From: Rhodamnia argentea
Lineage: Eukaryota > Streptophyta > Magnoliopsida > Myrtales > Myrtaceae
Length of the DNA stretch: 64,000 nt
Assembly (NCBI RefSeq): GCF_020921035.1
Contig: NC_063151.1
Coordinates: 22,512,934-22,576,933 of the forward strand
Direction: 5' to 3'
Of this stretch, positions 35,190 to 47,725 are shown piece by piece. Made by a program: the position numbers and the translations under genes. The number at the start of each line of letters is the position of its first letter. The first letter of the stretch is position 1. Under the pieces are notes generated by a model, which saw nothing but the letters and a program-made list of their open reading frames with translations, did not search any database and was not told the origin of the DNA.

Positions 35190-37950
35190 CAACTATGTCT
35201 GAATTTACGGAACCTGAGCGAGGATAGCAGTTTCGACTTTAGCACGCGAAGGTTTCCCAGAATCATAAGTGGCTCTCATCAGGATATGCTTCAGACAGAA
35301 CCCCATGTGGATGCCATCTATCAAGCTGCTAATATGTAGATTTACCATCACCAATTAGATAGTGAACATGAGGTTTCAAGTGATGCCTCAACTTCAGTAT
35401 TTCCCACCAAGGATTAAGTATTATGTCCCTTTGGTTGAGCTGTCCAAATGGAGACCTTACCAAGAAGATAATGGGATGTCCAGGCAACCCGTATAGAACC
35501 AGACTGCAGAAACAATTTCCACTGGTTTTAAAGAGTACATGCAAGATGTCGAAGTCCCAACTGCCTTATGCCTAAGTTCACATATTGGCATGCACAGATC
35601 CTCCCAGGCTATCTTTGCACCTCCTGCAGAGTCAATCTGGGCCTTTTATAGATAAGCGGCACACTTTCTTTCTGCCATCATATGATCGTCTTTGGAAGGA
35701 TAAAGATGTGACACCAAGAATAGTTAACTATGCTATATACCACAGCCTTGAGAGTTCATGTCTATCAGCATATGGCAAGTGGTTAAAAGTCCAGGTGCTC
35801 ATTCTTGCAGTGATCTTCTTAACGAGGGGCGTGCACTCTCTATCACTTAGCCTCCCTGGAATTTCCTTTTCAGGGTTGAGTTTCAAATGAGACATAGCTT
35901 GCAACTTTTGAAACAGTGACAGAATCTCCTCTAAAGCCTCCTTATTTACGAAGGAATCATCTGCAGAATTTACGTGTATGAGCTTCACCTTTGAACAGCA
36001 AGAATGATATTCAATTCTACCTTAGGCTGCAGGCAAGTCAATCATTCTAGAGAGCGCCTCCATGGCTGTAGCAAGCAAGGTGAGAGAGGATCTCCTTATC
36101 TCCACCCTTTCTCTCCTTTAAAGAATCCTTCCAACCCTCCATTTAGAGTACTGATAAGTATGATGAAGGTATGCAGGCCCTAGTCCAAGAAATGAATTGA
36201 GCAGGAACCTGAATAGATTGTCACACAAACATACAAGAAATCTCAACTACCTGCACCGAAAGCGTTCATCGAGTCAGCCTTTATCATCCCTTGAGGAGAA
36301 ATCCATAGCCTGCGGTAATTCTTTACAAGTTCATGTGCTAAAAGCACATTGTCCGCTATACACCTGATTGATTAGTACTAATAAATGCAGGAAGCATTTC
36401 TTCTACCTATTAGCCAACACCTTAGTTATGCACTTGTTGTTGCAGGTGATGTTAGTCATCCTCAAATAATTCTGGCCCTTTGGAACTAAAGCAATGGCAG
36501 CAGTATTGACCCCCCTTGGCAGCTTGGATGTGGTGAAGAAGTCCAAGATAGCAGAGGAGAAATCATGCCCCACAATAGACCAAGCATGCTTGTAAAATCG
36601 GGCTAAAATCCATCCGGACCAGGAGGTTCATCTCCACTCATTGGCCGCAAAACATCAGTAACTTCTTGAGCTGCGTCATGATAAGACAAAGAATGTTGCT
36701 GCTCTGCAGACAGCTGAAACTCTATAAGCTTAGGCAGCTCTTGTGATCCAGAGAAGGGAGTGGATATTGCCAGCAAATTCCTGTACGAATCAACAGCCAC
36801 AACAACTATATTTCTATGCCTCATGACATTAGTACCTTGCACAGAAATCTCAGAGAATTACCAGATTTCCTCACCTTTACAATTTTGTAAATACATCCTA
36901 GAGTTATAATTGCCTAGGTTAAGCCGAGTTATACTAGATTGCTGTAGTAGAAAAGACTCCCCAGCTGCTTCAATTTTCAAAGATGAGCTCGAGCATTAAA
37001 GTTTTCAGATAGAAGCCCATCATCGGACTGCTACTAAGAATCTGTTGTTGTAAGGGTGACCAATGGGTATGAGTATGTTCAACTTGGACTGAAATCTGAT
37101 CAAAATGTTGCTCGTTCAAATCCTTTGAGATCTTCTTACCATTCCTTAGCTTCTCATAAAGGATTGCCATGGGATAGCTGGATTTATCACACTTCCAAGA
37201 ATCCTGAGTAGTCTTCATAAAATCAGGATGTTTACTCCAAAAAATAATATTCTTAAAAGTGTTTGAAGGGTGGTAATCATCAGAGAACATCGTAATGAGT
37301 TCCGGACAATGATCTGAGACAGTACGATCAATAAAATCAGCATTATAGTGAGGGAATTGCAGAATCCAAGCCTCATTCACCAGAGCTCTATTAAGCTCTC
37401 AAGCACCAAAAACCATCAGGCCTGGGATCAGTCCAGATGAAGAAATGTCCTGTAGTGGTCAAATCCTGAATCTCTGCATTTAACCAAGGAACTCCTTAAA
37501 ACAATCCAAATCAGGAATGTTCGTAACACCAGCATTACTTGCTTGGATCAAGGATAATCTGACAGTCTTCCAGCCAACAACTAAGGAACAGGCACGCTCC
37601 TTGCCAAACCAGGGAGATGGTTCTATAGACCTTGCTTTTTCCCAGCATGATTAACGATATTAATGTTAGTAAACAGAAGGGATAATTTCTCAAGACATCC
37701 TCCATGGAAGCCATAGCAACATCATCAATTCACTCAGGCAAATCATCAGAAGAAACATGTCCAACCTCTACATTCACCTCGTTGGCAGCAGCAACAAAAA
37801 GTATTACTATAAATTAGCACCATCACAAGAGTCAATAGTCTTAGGAGAACCAGCTTTTGATCATTATCAAGAACATCAACCTGCTGGGACCGAGTCTTTT
37901 GAACCTGTTTAGGAACCCACCTCTTCTTCAATAAGGGACGCTCGACTATT
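35190..37950 (-). mobile_element. Old L1-type LINE, decayed
   Basis: Minus-strand pieces run in the order of a plant L1 ORF2. A 5' piece with KKRWVPKQ lies near 37930. The endonuclease end reads QDLTTTGHFFIWTDPRPDGF (about 37450), followed by LVNEAWILQFPHYNADFIDR and VSDHCPEL (37380-37300). The reverse transcriptase start reads DVLRPMSGDEPPGPDGF (36650-36600), and further on LPRGVNTAAIALVPKG and RMTNITCNNKCITKVLANR. Then comes an RT end with VNSADDSF and LKLNPEKEIPG, and last the zinc-knuckle-like YLIGDGKSTY and LDRWHPHGVL (about 35370-35300). Many stops and frame changes separate the pieces, and no clear target duplication was found, so it is old. It abuts the 5' side of the mutase-like gene. 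Confidence 0.8.
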
Positions 37951-39309
37951 GATTTGGGTGGATGAGAATGCCATGCGCTCGGCGCACCAAATTAGATACT
38001 TATCTACTTTGAAAATGCACGAGGCTACGTATGGAACGATCACTAGTTTTTTGGACAACATTTCATGATAACATGCTCCAAAAATAGTGTTCTTCTCAGC
38101 AAATTCACGTCACGTCATTCTTCTTCACGTACTGTGAATGCCACGTATGGATAACATGAGAATTTCCGAACCGCACAGGGGGATGAGACGACTCACTTGA
38201 GAACTCCAAAACCCAAAAGGAGATACGCGCAGAAATTTGAAAATGACATGCGAAGCACCGTCGTCTTTATAATATCAGACCAACCACATCGAAGGATGCT
38301 CCCAAAACGATATGTCAAATTGTACTTTCCATGCGTCGGACTTGGAAATATAAGATTTTCGATAAAATTCCCGGCTTTTTTTCTTACTATTGACTACTTT
38401 AACATCTTTGCTAATATTGTAATCCAAGTCCTCACCCGATTTGACAATCGCATTCATGTAAAAAAGCTAATTTCAATTGCGACAAACTAAACCGCATTAT
38501 CTCACGGCGCTCATCTTTGCTTGCTGAATGAAGGTATGCCGGACTCTGGCGCTCAAAGCTCCCTAGACACTTGACGGCGACTTCACCCATTGATGACACT
38601 CGCAGATGAAAATAGAGTCCCACAACGAATAACGTCCACGTTAAGCATTGTTGTGTGCTGATTTTGATGGAGAAGCTCAACCAATGACCATGATAAAAAA
38701 AAAAAAAAATTGCTCAGCAGAATGAACCTAAAGGCCAAAGAAGCTCGATTTGTGGCAGTACAATAATGCCGGCGAAAACGTGGATGAGGCCATTGGAGAC
38801 TTAAACCCTAAATCCTAAACCCCTTGACGACAACGGAAAGATAACGACTCACGATATAGAGCTGCTCTGGGAGATAATCCGAGCAAATTTGAGACGTGAC
38901 AAGCAGAGGATGATGGTGCTACTCTTGAAGACGATTTCAAGGATGAAAATCGCTGGACGAAAAGCAAAGGACTGTGAACGATGAACATCATGGTAGGTGA
39001 GAGAAAATGCTCGAAGACTACATATTTACTTAATAACCTAACTTTTTAATGTGTTGCGGTCAAAAGGATATCCATGCACAAACAACATGTATATGAAGGG
39101 AAGTAACAAAGGAGTTTAGCTATTTTAATTTTATAACAAGAAAACTAGCTGTCCTAAGAAATAACACGGTTTGAAACAATAACCTGATACTTTATAATAT
39201 GTCTAGAATTCTCTTAAATCCATAGATGTACTTCAACAATCCTCAACAAAGAATACGAATTTCCTGATCCTAGAAAATTATGAGAGTTCTGGTGCTGTAC
39301 AACATTTCC

Positions 39310-39855
39310 GGGAAAATTGTAAAAAAAAAAAGTTAAATCTTTTGCACTTTTGCCAATTTAGTCTTTAACCTTTTAAGTTTGTTGATTCCGTCCTAGACTT
39401 TTTACATTTTTTCAATTCAGTCCTATTAGCCGGAAATCCCTTTACGTGGACACATACGGGCCTACGTGACACCGTTGGTACTGACATAGACAATTTATGA
39501 TAATATCTTAATATTCTTGCGAATATTTCTATTTTTTTTTCTTTTTCCTTTTTTTTCTCTTCCTTTTTCCCTTCGGCCTCATCCTCCCTCGGCTTATGCC
39601 GGCAGAGGTCGAGCCTAGATAGACAAAAAAATAAAAAATAAAAAAGGAAAAAATTTAAAATATTATTATAAATTGTCTATGTCGGTGTCGGGGGTGCCAC
39701 ATAGAACCGATGGCGTCCATGTCGGTGGTTTTCTATTAATAGGACTGAATTGGCAAGATGTAAAAAGATTTATGGCTAAAACGGTAAATTTAAAAAGTTT
39801 AGGACTAAATTGATAAACGTGTAAAAGATTTAAGCCTTTGTTGACAATTTTTCCC
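39310..39855. mobile_element. Mutator-like MITE, GGGAAAAT family, copy 2
   Basis: Left end GGGAAAATTGT and right end (reverse complement) GGGAAAAATTGTC, with arms continuing through inverted copies of the AATTTAGTC/GACTAAATT type. A GC-rich patch sits near the middle (39570-39615). Flanks AACATTTCC (39301-39309) and AAAATTCCC (39856-39864) match at seven of nine positions, consistent with a worn 9-bp duplication. Confidence 0.7.
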
Positions 39856-40264
39856 AAAATTCCCACATGCCTGTCCACTTACTGAATTGGTCTCTCTACT
39901 ACCTATCAAATCTCACGTCTTATCAACAAGAGCTTGGTGGCAAAAGCAAACTCTTTGACAGTGTCCAAAACCCGTGTTAAGTTAGATCAAACAGAGGCGC
40001 AGTAATTCGATTGAATTTGGAATCGAAGTCATTTGGAGCACAAACGGATGGCATCGATCAAAATAAATTCACATCGATAATCATATCGAGCACATCGCGC
40101 GCCTACCTCGACGTCGAGTAAATCACACGAACCGATCTGGCATGAACTCCCCGAGTTCATGAATAAGGTTCATTCATGATCTCCTTTTGCTCTCTTTTGC
40201 TTCTGGATCCATGGTCACAGAGTGTAATCACGGGGACAGAGTATACCTTTAGATCACAATCAAT

Positions 40265-40510
40265 TATTTTGTTTATTTCGTGAAAAATGAATTATTTGGA
40301 ATATATTTTTCTTTAGATGATTGTTTGTACCGATTGAAATATTTATTCAATGATAAATGTTTTCGTTATCCACAACGATTTTTTGCCATACTTTTTTGTG
40401 GATGAAGAATTTTTTCTTTTTTGTCCATTCCTTTTTTTAAGTGATGCAAGCATCGGTTTTTAAAAAACTATTTTCTAAATCATTCATTTTTCTCGAAACA
40501 AGCGAACTTT
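40265..40510. mobile_element. Small inverted-repeat element, same type as 19039-19280
   Basis: Left arm TTTATTTCGTGAAAAATGAA and, in reverse complement, right arm TTGTTTCGAGAAAAATGAAT. The inside is AT-rich and non-coding. Confidence 0.6.
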
Positions 40511-41451
40511 ACGAGGATAGCGTCTTTACATGAAAACAGTTCTTGCATTGCCTTCTTCTCACACCCCCTCTCATGCACGTTTCGATGCAAACACTTTCAT
40601 ATTTGCATTCATAAGGGCCACATTATCAAGTAACGGATAAGATTGTTGGGCATGTTGGGAAGGAATTTCAGACGAGATAGAATCTTAGATCTCCTCAAAT
40701 TCCAGCATTACTAATCCCAAACTCATCATACAACAAGTATCTTATGGGATTAATTATTCGATTCGGTCAACCGCGTTGGGTCGACCTGGCATGGGGGGGC
40801 GCCGCTAGTCCAAATTCAACATAAACTAAATGGCAGACTTAGCAGTACATACATAAACCAAAGTTGCAAGAATGTAACTGCTCTCGACATTGATTTTTCT
40901 ATTTATTTATTTTTTCTGTTCATAAGCAATGGGGAAATGCAGATGCTAACCACTTGAAAGGAAACCTCCACCTAATGCAGCAACATATCTAAAAGTAAAA
41001 GGCAACATTTATTTTCCATTCGAGCTTTCCCATTTTTCCTCCTATTGGAGTTCTTGCTTCTTCTTTTTTGTAAGACTTGGTCTTCCTATTTTAATTTTGG
41101 TTGGTGAGCACTTTGATGATTTGCCTTTATTACAATAGGCCAAAAAATATCGTACTTAAGTGAGGATGGTCACGTGGACAAACAAAGAAGCTCGAAGGTT
41201 GCCAAGAACTTTGGCCAAAATGGTGGAGAACACTGAAAGAACTAAAATTATTTCCCCATTGCTCTAAATTAAACTGAAATGGGAGATTTCTCAGGAACAA
41301 TGAAAGAGTATTCTATGTTCTCCGGCTCTAAGCTCCGCTATTCCTTTCCATGCTACACAGAATGTGACTTCGGAAGACACGTTTTCAATGAAGGAACAAA
41401 AAAAGGTCATAAGTTAGCTAGGAGCTACAACTAATTTCAGTCACATAATCA

Positions 41452-42804
41452 TCAAGATGTGATCCCTACACCAAGGAAATCGATGAAGGGAACGTTCTGG
41501 CGCGTCGTCGTCGATTCATTTCCTCCTCCTCGCCCAGAGGCCATCACATTTGCATTTGCCAAACTGTCACGGAGATCGCCGTTGTTTTTTTCGATCATTT
41601 GAGTCGCTTCATAGCCGGTTCCATGTCTCGGATACTTAATGGGACTTGTGTAGTTCGGAAGGGCGAGTGCACCATAACTTGGCAAATTATCGTGCAAGGA
41701 TTGGTAGCCCTCGCTGGGGCAATCACAATACCCAGAAGCACTATAGTCTCTCTTTTCTCCTCGGGTGTATTCCACCAAGGGTGATGCCATCGGAGCCATC
41801 GCCGCCGACATGGATGGGGTGAATCGCCAAGAAAGCAAAGAAGAATTGAAATGTCCATGTTTCTTCTTTTCCAACCCGTAGTTAGAGTAAGGCTCCACAA
41901 CAAATGCCGATTTCCCAATTCCATGGAAACCCTGGAACTCAATGAGCGAATCTTGGTAACTCCTCTTATAAGCAGGCACTGACCTTGATTCTTCCCTTTG
42001 CTTTCGGGCCATTATGACATGCCAGTGATTCTTCACGGCATTATCGGTTCGACCTGGAAACAGTCGAGCTATTAGCGCCCACCTGTTTCCATGAATGGCA
42101 TGCGCTGCCAAAAGCCGTTGTTCTTCATCTTCTGTGAAAGGCCTTCTGTTGATTCTAGGGTCCAGCTGATTGAACCACCTCAATCTGCAACTCTTGCCTA
42201 TTTAGGACAATGAACCATGATCCCCCAGGTAAAGGTTAACAATTCAGTTTATTCCATACAATAAATGAACAATATACGTGCAGGGCCTTGATCTAAACCC
42301 TTTTCTCTCAAATATCAATCAATCTAATAGCACAAAACTTACGGAACATAATCGGTAGTAATGGTACACATGCGCACATTTGGAAAAAGGATGCGAAAAA
42401 TTCAAGATGCAGTCAATTCATATCCGATCGTTTTATCACTAAGTTTCTGGTTGATTAGTTCATACGTTTCCTTGTTCGGAGAATTTAAGATTCTCAAAAA
42501 GAATTCTGGAGTTGGTCCGATGTGGATATTCGATGGTCAGGACTGAAAATGATATTACCCAATCGCCAACCCTAAAAGTACAAAATTTTCAAGAGAAAAT
42601 ACTTCAGACACGAATTTTGGGTATACCAGATCTTCCTTGAAGCTTTTCGGCTATTGCGTTCCAGTTATGCGCTCCATATTGCTCGACAAGGTGCCGGAGT
42701 TTGTCGTCCTCAGCTGGTCTCCAGTGTCCGCGAGTGCAAGCTTTACCCTCATCCCCAGAACCGCCGCTGCCGCCGGCCAATTTGTTAGCTCTGGAATTGT
42801 CCAT
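41452..42804 (-). CDS. R2R3-MYB transcription factor, subgroup 21 type
   Basis: Nuclear DNA-binding regulator; subgroup 21 members (the MYB52/54/56/105/117 group) act in organ boundary formation, seed coat and cell-wall control. Exon 1 is 42627-42804, exon 2 is 41452-42197. The intron is 429 bp, donor TCTG|GTATAC, acceptor ATAG|GCAAGA, phase 1. The product is 307 residues. R2 starts at about residue 23 ([20 protein letters not shown]) and ends [17 protein letters not shown]3 is [20 protein letters not shown] with [20 protein letters not shown] and [11 protein letters not shown], and its first Trp is replaced by Phe as usual. The C-terminus carries PFIDFLGVG, the subgroup's closing motif. The second intron common in other R2R3-MYBs is absent, since the frame is continuous through R3. 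Which paralogue this is cannot be said. Confidence 0.95.
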
Positions 42805-43073
42805 CGATCCAAGTTGCGCTCAATTGCAAACTGCCGGGGCTTCTACAGAGCCAAATAGTGATCCGGAGAAGCCCTGAAGAAGATAAGTAGGGAGAGAACA
42901 GAAGAAGAATTCGTCACCAACAGAAAAATAAAGAAAGTGGGTTGGTTTAGGGTTGTGGATGAGAAGTCACTTTTGTTGGGTTCGCAAGACAAATCAAGCC
43001 TATAGCTTATGCGTTCATAACTGTAGAACCACTGACCCTTTCTTTCATGTCAGTAGCCCATGAACTAATTTTC

Positions 43074-43112
<39 letters not shown>

Positions 43113-43447
43113 AGAAAATGGTGCTACGTTTAAATCAAGAACCTAAATAGTGATCTGAGCATGAATTCTATAGGTCTTTTTTTTCTGCAAAAGAGACATT
43201 TCTCCTAGTGCAAAGACTGCTTTCCTAATGCCTTTCATTAAGATGGAGGCCTGAATTTATAGCACTTGGAGGGTTTGCTCTTCATTGTTCTTTCTGATAA
43301 CTTTCCCTACCAAAAAGTACAAAGGGAGAGCCAAAAAGAGGATGTTCTCTCCAAATCTGATTACCCATATCCACATTAATGCATATGAACTCTAATGGTT
43401 GTTGAGATTTGATTGAATATTGCCTACTATATATGCGTTAGGGTGTT
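42805..43447. other. MYB leader and promoter region
   Basis: Upstream sequence of the minus-strand MYB gene, containing a CT microsatellite at 43079-43111. No other feature recognised. Confidence 0.5.
43079..43111. repeat. (CT)n microsatellite upstream of the MYB gene
   Basis: About 16 perfect CT units, 275 bases upstream of the MYB start. Confidence 0.95.
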
Positions 43448-43634
43448 GCTTAGAGGACGGTACCGTCACGTTCCACAAAGTGACGGTACCCTCGTGATCA
43501 CACATATGGGAATATGTGGTTCAAGCCATTTTTAGTAATACACTTCTTCAATTTTGATAATCATGTAGAACATTTGATGTGTGGTCAGGATGGTACCGTC
43601 ACTTCTCACAGAGTGACGGTACCGTCCTCTAAGC
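43448..43634. mobile_element. Small element with perfect 22-bp inverted ends, each end itself a hairpin
   Basis: Bases 43448-43469 and 43613-43634 are exact reverse complements over 22 positions. In addition, each end forms its own stem: GGTACCGTCAC, a 10-base loop, GTGACGGTACC, once at the left (loop GTTCCACAAA) and once at the right (loop TTCTCACAGA). There is no coding content and no clear target duplication. Confidence 0.8.
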
Positions 43635-43783
43635 ATTTTTCATTTCTATTGTTACGAAAATTTGATGGATGCTATATAAACCCATATCCAAAAGTGACGG
43701 TACTATCCTCTAAGCGTTTCTCATTTATGTTATTACAAAAATTTGATGGATGCCATGTAAATCCATATCCAGATTTTCCTTAA
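43625..43783. repeat. Tandem duplication of about 80 bp overlapping the hairpin element
   Basis: CCTCTAAGC followed by a C/T/A-rich stretch with AAATTTGATGGATGC and CCATATCCA occurs twice, from 43625 and again from about 43709. The second copy is preceded by AGTGACGGTACTAT, a mutated copy of the hairpin element's end. Confidence 0.8.
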
Positions 43784-45790
43784 TTCTATGCACTGTTCTT
43801 CTAGAGGGGTAGTTGATAGTCTGATGCCAGGAGCACTATTTGAGTGCAATTGAGTTTTAAGTATTTTGGCCCAGAAGAAGTAAATACAGCTCAAAGCTTA
43901 CCACATCAAATATACCAAAACAAACCAGATTGCCATCTTTAGCTCCTTATGCTTCCAAATGCAAAGTGTTTTTATGGAACGTTGAATCACATAAGCCTGT
44001 ATGAAGCGCCATTGAAGGAAACTTTACTAAGCTCTTAGTTGTCACCTGCATACACTCTAGGATGGAGGTTGCCAGTGGATTATCATGCTATGCTAAAACC
44101 ATTCTACAACTTGCCATGTTTATGCAATGCTTCTTAAGGTGTTTGCTTTGGGCTGTGGTCATGCATGCTTTCTTGAATTACCAAGTTGAGATAGGTTTTT
44201 TGGGGATGCTTCGAAGCTAATGACACTGTTATTCCTTGTGAATTACCGCGCCTTTTTTACCGCCGCATTTCATTGAGATGCAATTGGCAACCAGAACCTA
44301 GAGAATACAGAGGCACGTAGCAAATTTGGAAAAGAATATGAGAGAAAATTGTTGGATATATGTAATCACTGATTGTTTATGTTCATTTTCAGACTCCCCC
44401 GCATATTAAAGTATGGTGTCTTGGAGTTCCTATTTGGAAACCCAACTCGGATTTGGGACAGGTTCAATTTTCATTGAGGACTATTTCGAGTTTGAAATTG
44501 GGTCGGCCTCGCAAATCCACTTCGTTCCAATAACTAGATAAATTTGTAAAAGATTGCAGACATTTTATGCTAGAGGGAATTGAATAATTTAGTTTAACTC
44601 AATGACTTAGTAATTATATAAGCTTGTTTGTATAAGACGAGTTCAAGAAAACATAGCAATAGCATATGGAGAATTATTTTGAAGGGAAAGACAGAAAATT
44701 TTATAGCTATCAGTTTCAAAAATATATAAAATTAGGAAAATCGATTTCACAAATTGCTGTTCACGTAATTAAATGATGATGTCACGTATAACGTCATGAA
44801 ATGTTTTATCGATGATAGAAAATATGACACATTACTGACAATCCACGTGATCGTAATTACATGGCACAATTTGTTAATTCTGATAGATTTTAATAATAAC
44901 GATTTTTCATTAATATGTAGGTGGGTTGGCCATGGTCATTAAGGTTTTTTTTGTTTGGTCAAGGTAACCTAATCTTAACAACCTTCTAAAAAGTATGTAG
45001 TGTTTTAAAAGACCGCAACTTTTTTGGGACCAGAAGAGCAAGTTATCCAATTCCCAAGCAATGGTTACGCGATGAATAGCAGACCATCACCCTGCAAAAC
45101 GCGACAGACCGTCTTTCTCGATGCATGCATAAAAGACTATTCAAAAACAAACTATATGTCGACTCAGGACGATCTTCTTCGTGTACAATTATACCTAGCA
45201 CATAATATAGTGGTCGATAGAGGATGAACTCGGGGCCGATAAATCCCTTTTTATCTGGACTGATTCACTTTATTATATGAGGAATTGTCCGGGGAAAGTT
45301 TTATCCTTAAAGGATGATGCATTTCTCTTGATACATCAGGCGATTTATAGTTGTTTGTTTTGATGGAAAGTACGAAATGCCCTCCACCAGTCACGTCCAT
45401 GAAGGCCTCCGACAAGACCATGATTATTTAGGTGGTGTTTGGTTTTCGTCTTAAAACACACATTAAATGGTTTTTAAAACTTGGAAAACCTACTTTGTGT
45501 TACCTGAAAATAGGGTTTGAATGGTTATATATGCTTGTCAATCGATAAAATTAGCGGATTATTTCAATTGATTTCTGTTTTCCTACCTTAAAAACAATAA
45601 ATGTATCCCTGACAGCTTTTCCGATCTTGCATGAAATTTATGCAAAGTACGAAACCAGTTCGTTGAGATGTCGTTTGTGTGCTCCCGAAAACGTAATTGT
45701 TTCCGAGAAAAGTTCTCCAATTGGGCATTGAATCTACAAATATTGGTCAATTGTCTTATTCTGCCTAAATGTTCCTTTTGCTTTGTTATC
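43784..45790. other. Spacer, nothing recognised
   Basis: About 2 kb of AT-rich sequence with only short frames. No transposon ends, RNA genes or gene remnants found. Confidence 0.5.
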
Positions 45791-45797
45791 CGAGATA

Positions 45798-46686
45798 ATG
45801 ACATAAATAGTCCCTAAACTTTAACTCAATATGTAATGTGATTCATGAGCTTTAAAATTTATTTAACATGGTCCCTGAATTTTAGTCAATATGCAATGTG
45901 TTATCTGAACTTTTAATTTGTTTAATGTTGTCCCTGCATTTTTTTGTATATATTCAAAGTAGTCATTGAACTATATGAGGATGTTCAATGTAATCCTTCT
46001 ATTAATTTAAAGCTTGGAACAATAATGAAAATTTCATTATGGTCTAGTGACTAAATGGGAATATTATGAAAGAAATCCTAAATCTATTACAATTACACCA
46101 ATTCAGCCCTAAATATTTTTTTTTTTTTTGTAAATTCAGTCCTAAACATTTTCTAAACCTTTTGCATTTATGCCAATTCAGTTCTTTTAGCCAAATTTTG
46201 TCCAAAAATGCTGACATGGCCAAATTTTTATGATAATTTAGTATTTTTGGAATTTTTAGTTTTATTTTCTTTTATTTTCTTTCCTTTTTCTTTTTCTTTC
46301 TTCTTTCCTAGCCGGCGATGCTCGCCCCCACCACCACCGGCGAGGGCGAGCTTTGTCGGCCCTCACCTCTAGCCAATCGCCAGGCTTAGTGATTGGCTGG
46401 AAGAAGAAGGAAAAAAAAAGAGAAAGAAAATAAAATAAAAATTGGTAACATTACCTCAAGCCACTCCACGTCAATGATTTCTAGGTAAAATTGCTTGGAA
46501 TGACTGAATTGACATAAATGCAAAAGGTTTAGGACTGAATTGACACAATTGCAATAGATTTAAGACTTTTTTGGTAATTTTCCCGTGACTAAATTGAACA
46601 CATACCAAAATTTCAAGGATTACATTAGACAAGTCAAAAGTTTAGGGACCATATTGCATATTAGGTTCATAGACTATTTGTATCAT
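45798..46686. mobile_element. Outer MITE, split by a second MITE
   Basis: Left end ATGACATAAATAGTCCCTAA and right end (reverse complement) ATGATACAAATAGTCTATGA form the outer inverted repeat. The arms contain repeated units of the type CAATATGCAATGTG and GTCCCTAAACTTT. Without the inner insertion and one copy of its target duplication it would be about 350 bp. Confidence 0.7.
46057..46584. mobile_element. Mutator-like MITE, GGGAAAAT family, copy 3, with perfect 10-bp target duplication
   Basis: Inserted into the element 45798-46686. Ends: GGGAATATTATGAAAGAAAT on the left, and in reverse complement GGGAAAATTACCAAAAAAGT on the right. GTGACTAAAT stands immediately before (46047-46056) and after (46585-46594). 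A 9-10 bp duplication with long inverted ends fits Mutator-like elements. The centre has a GC-rich patch (46310-46400), as in the other copies. Confidence 0.85.
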
Positions 46687-47169
46687 TTTTCTTGTGATTT
46701 TTATCTAAAATCTTTTAAACTGGATAATGACATTTGCACTAAGATTGATTGTTTAGAACTGTGGTTGACGTTGTGAGACCACAAACAATTTACTTAAAAA
46801 AATAAAACTATATTAGATTAGAGCATTGTTTAATTAATCTAAGGCATTTGCACTCCATGTGGTTGTTTTAGTAGTTGAGGAACGGAAATGGGTACATATG
46901 CAAGAGACATCATCCAAGGTTGATTCCATTGAAAATAAAGTGCAAACGATCTCAAGTTTAGGTCACTTTATTTGGGTTCTAGATTGCATATTCGAATATT
47001 CATAATAAGCAGAATTTATCTATCGAAAAGTGGGGCGAAAGGCTGGATTTTCCATGCAAAATTGGAGATGAATTGCCGGGAAAATTGATCTATCCGGTCA
47101 AGCGCCGCAACTCCTTTTTGCTTCTTGAGGGAGGTGCTTCCATTGTAGGATTTCTCATCACGAAATAAA

Positions 47170-47725
47170 GGGTTAAGTATAGATTTAATTCTTCACATTT
47201 CAGCGTCTGTGAGATTCGATCCTCCAACTTTAAATTTGTTCAATCAATTCCTCTAACTTCTATGATTTGTGCGATTCAGTCCTCTAAGTTTCATTTTGTG
47301 CAATTAAATCCTAAGATTTCTCGATTTGTGCAATGACATCCTTCAATCAGCCATTTTAACTAAACCTTCGAATTAGTTAATGAAACGGCCCTCCATATGT
47401 GAAAGAAAGTGACACGTGGTGCTAATTTGGCTCCAAGTGAGCAGAAAACAAACGGGAAAAACTCCTTACCAAAAAAAAAAACAAACGGGAAAAACAAGGA
47501 AAAATAAATCCTAATTTGACAATATTAGCAATAGTGTGCGAACAAAGTACTTGACTGCACAAATTAAGAAAGTCAGAGGATTTGATTTGCACAAAACTAA
47601 ACGTAGAGGACCAAATTGCACAAATCCAACCAAACAGTTGAGAGTATTTGATTGCACAAAATAGAAATTAGAGAACCCAATTGCATAAACACTAGAACTT
47701 AGAGGACTAAAAATGAACTTAACTC
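47170..47725. mobile_element. Inverted-repeat element with internal tandem units
   Basis: Both arms are built of degenerate units such as GTGCAATTAAATCCTCTAAG, in opposite orientation on the two sides. The left edge is GGGTTAAGTATAGATTTAAT and the right edge, reverse-complemented, GAGTTAAGTTCATTTTTAGT. The middle (about 47390-47530) is single copy with an A-rich stretch. Target duplication not found. Confidence 0.6.

Larger units (their letters stand above)
37960..41450. other. Spacer between the LINE and the MYB gene
   Basis: About 3.5 kb, AT-rich, with two MITEs (39310-39855 and 40265-40510). No gene seen. The stretch 38190-38960 has short frames only. The right end should hold the MYB 3' UTR. 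Confidence 0.55.
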
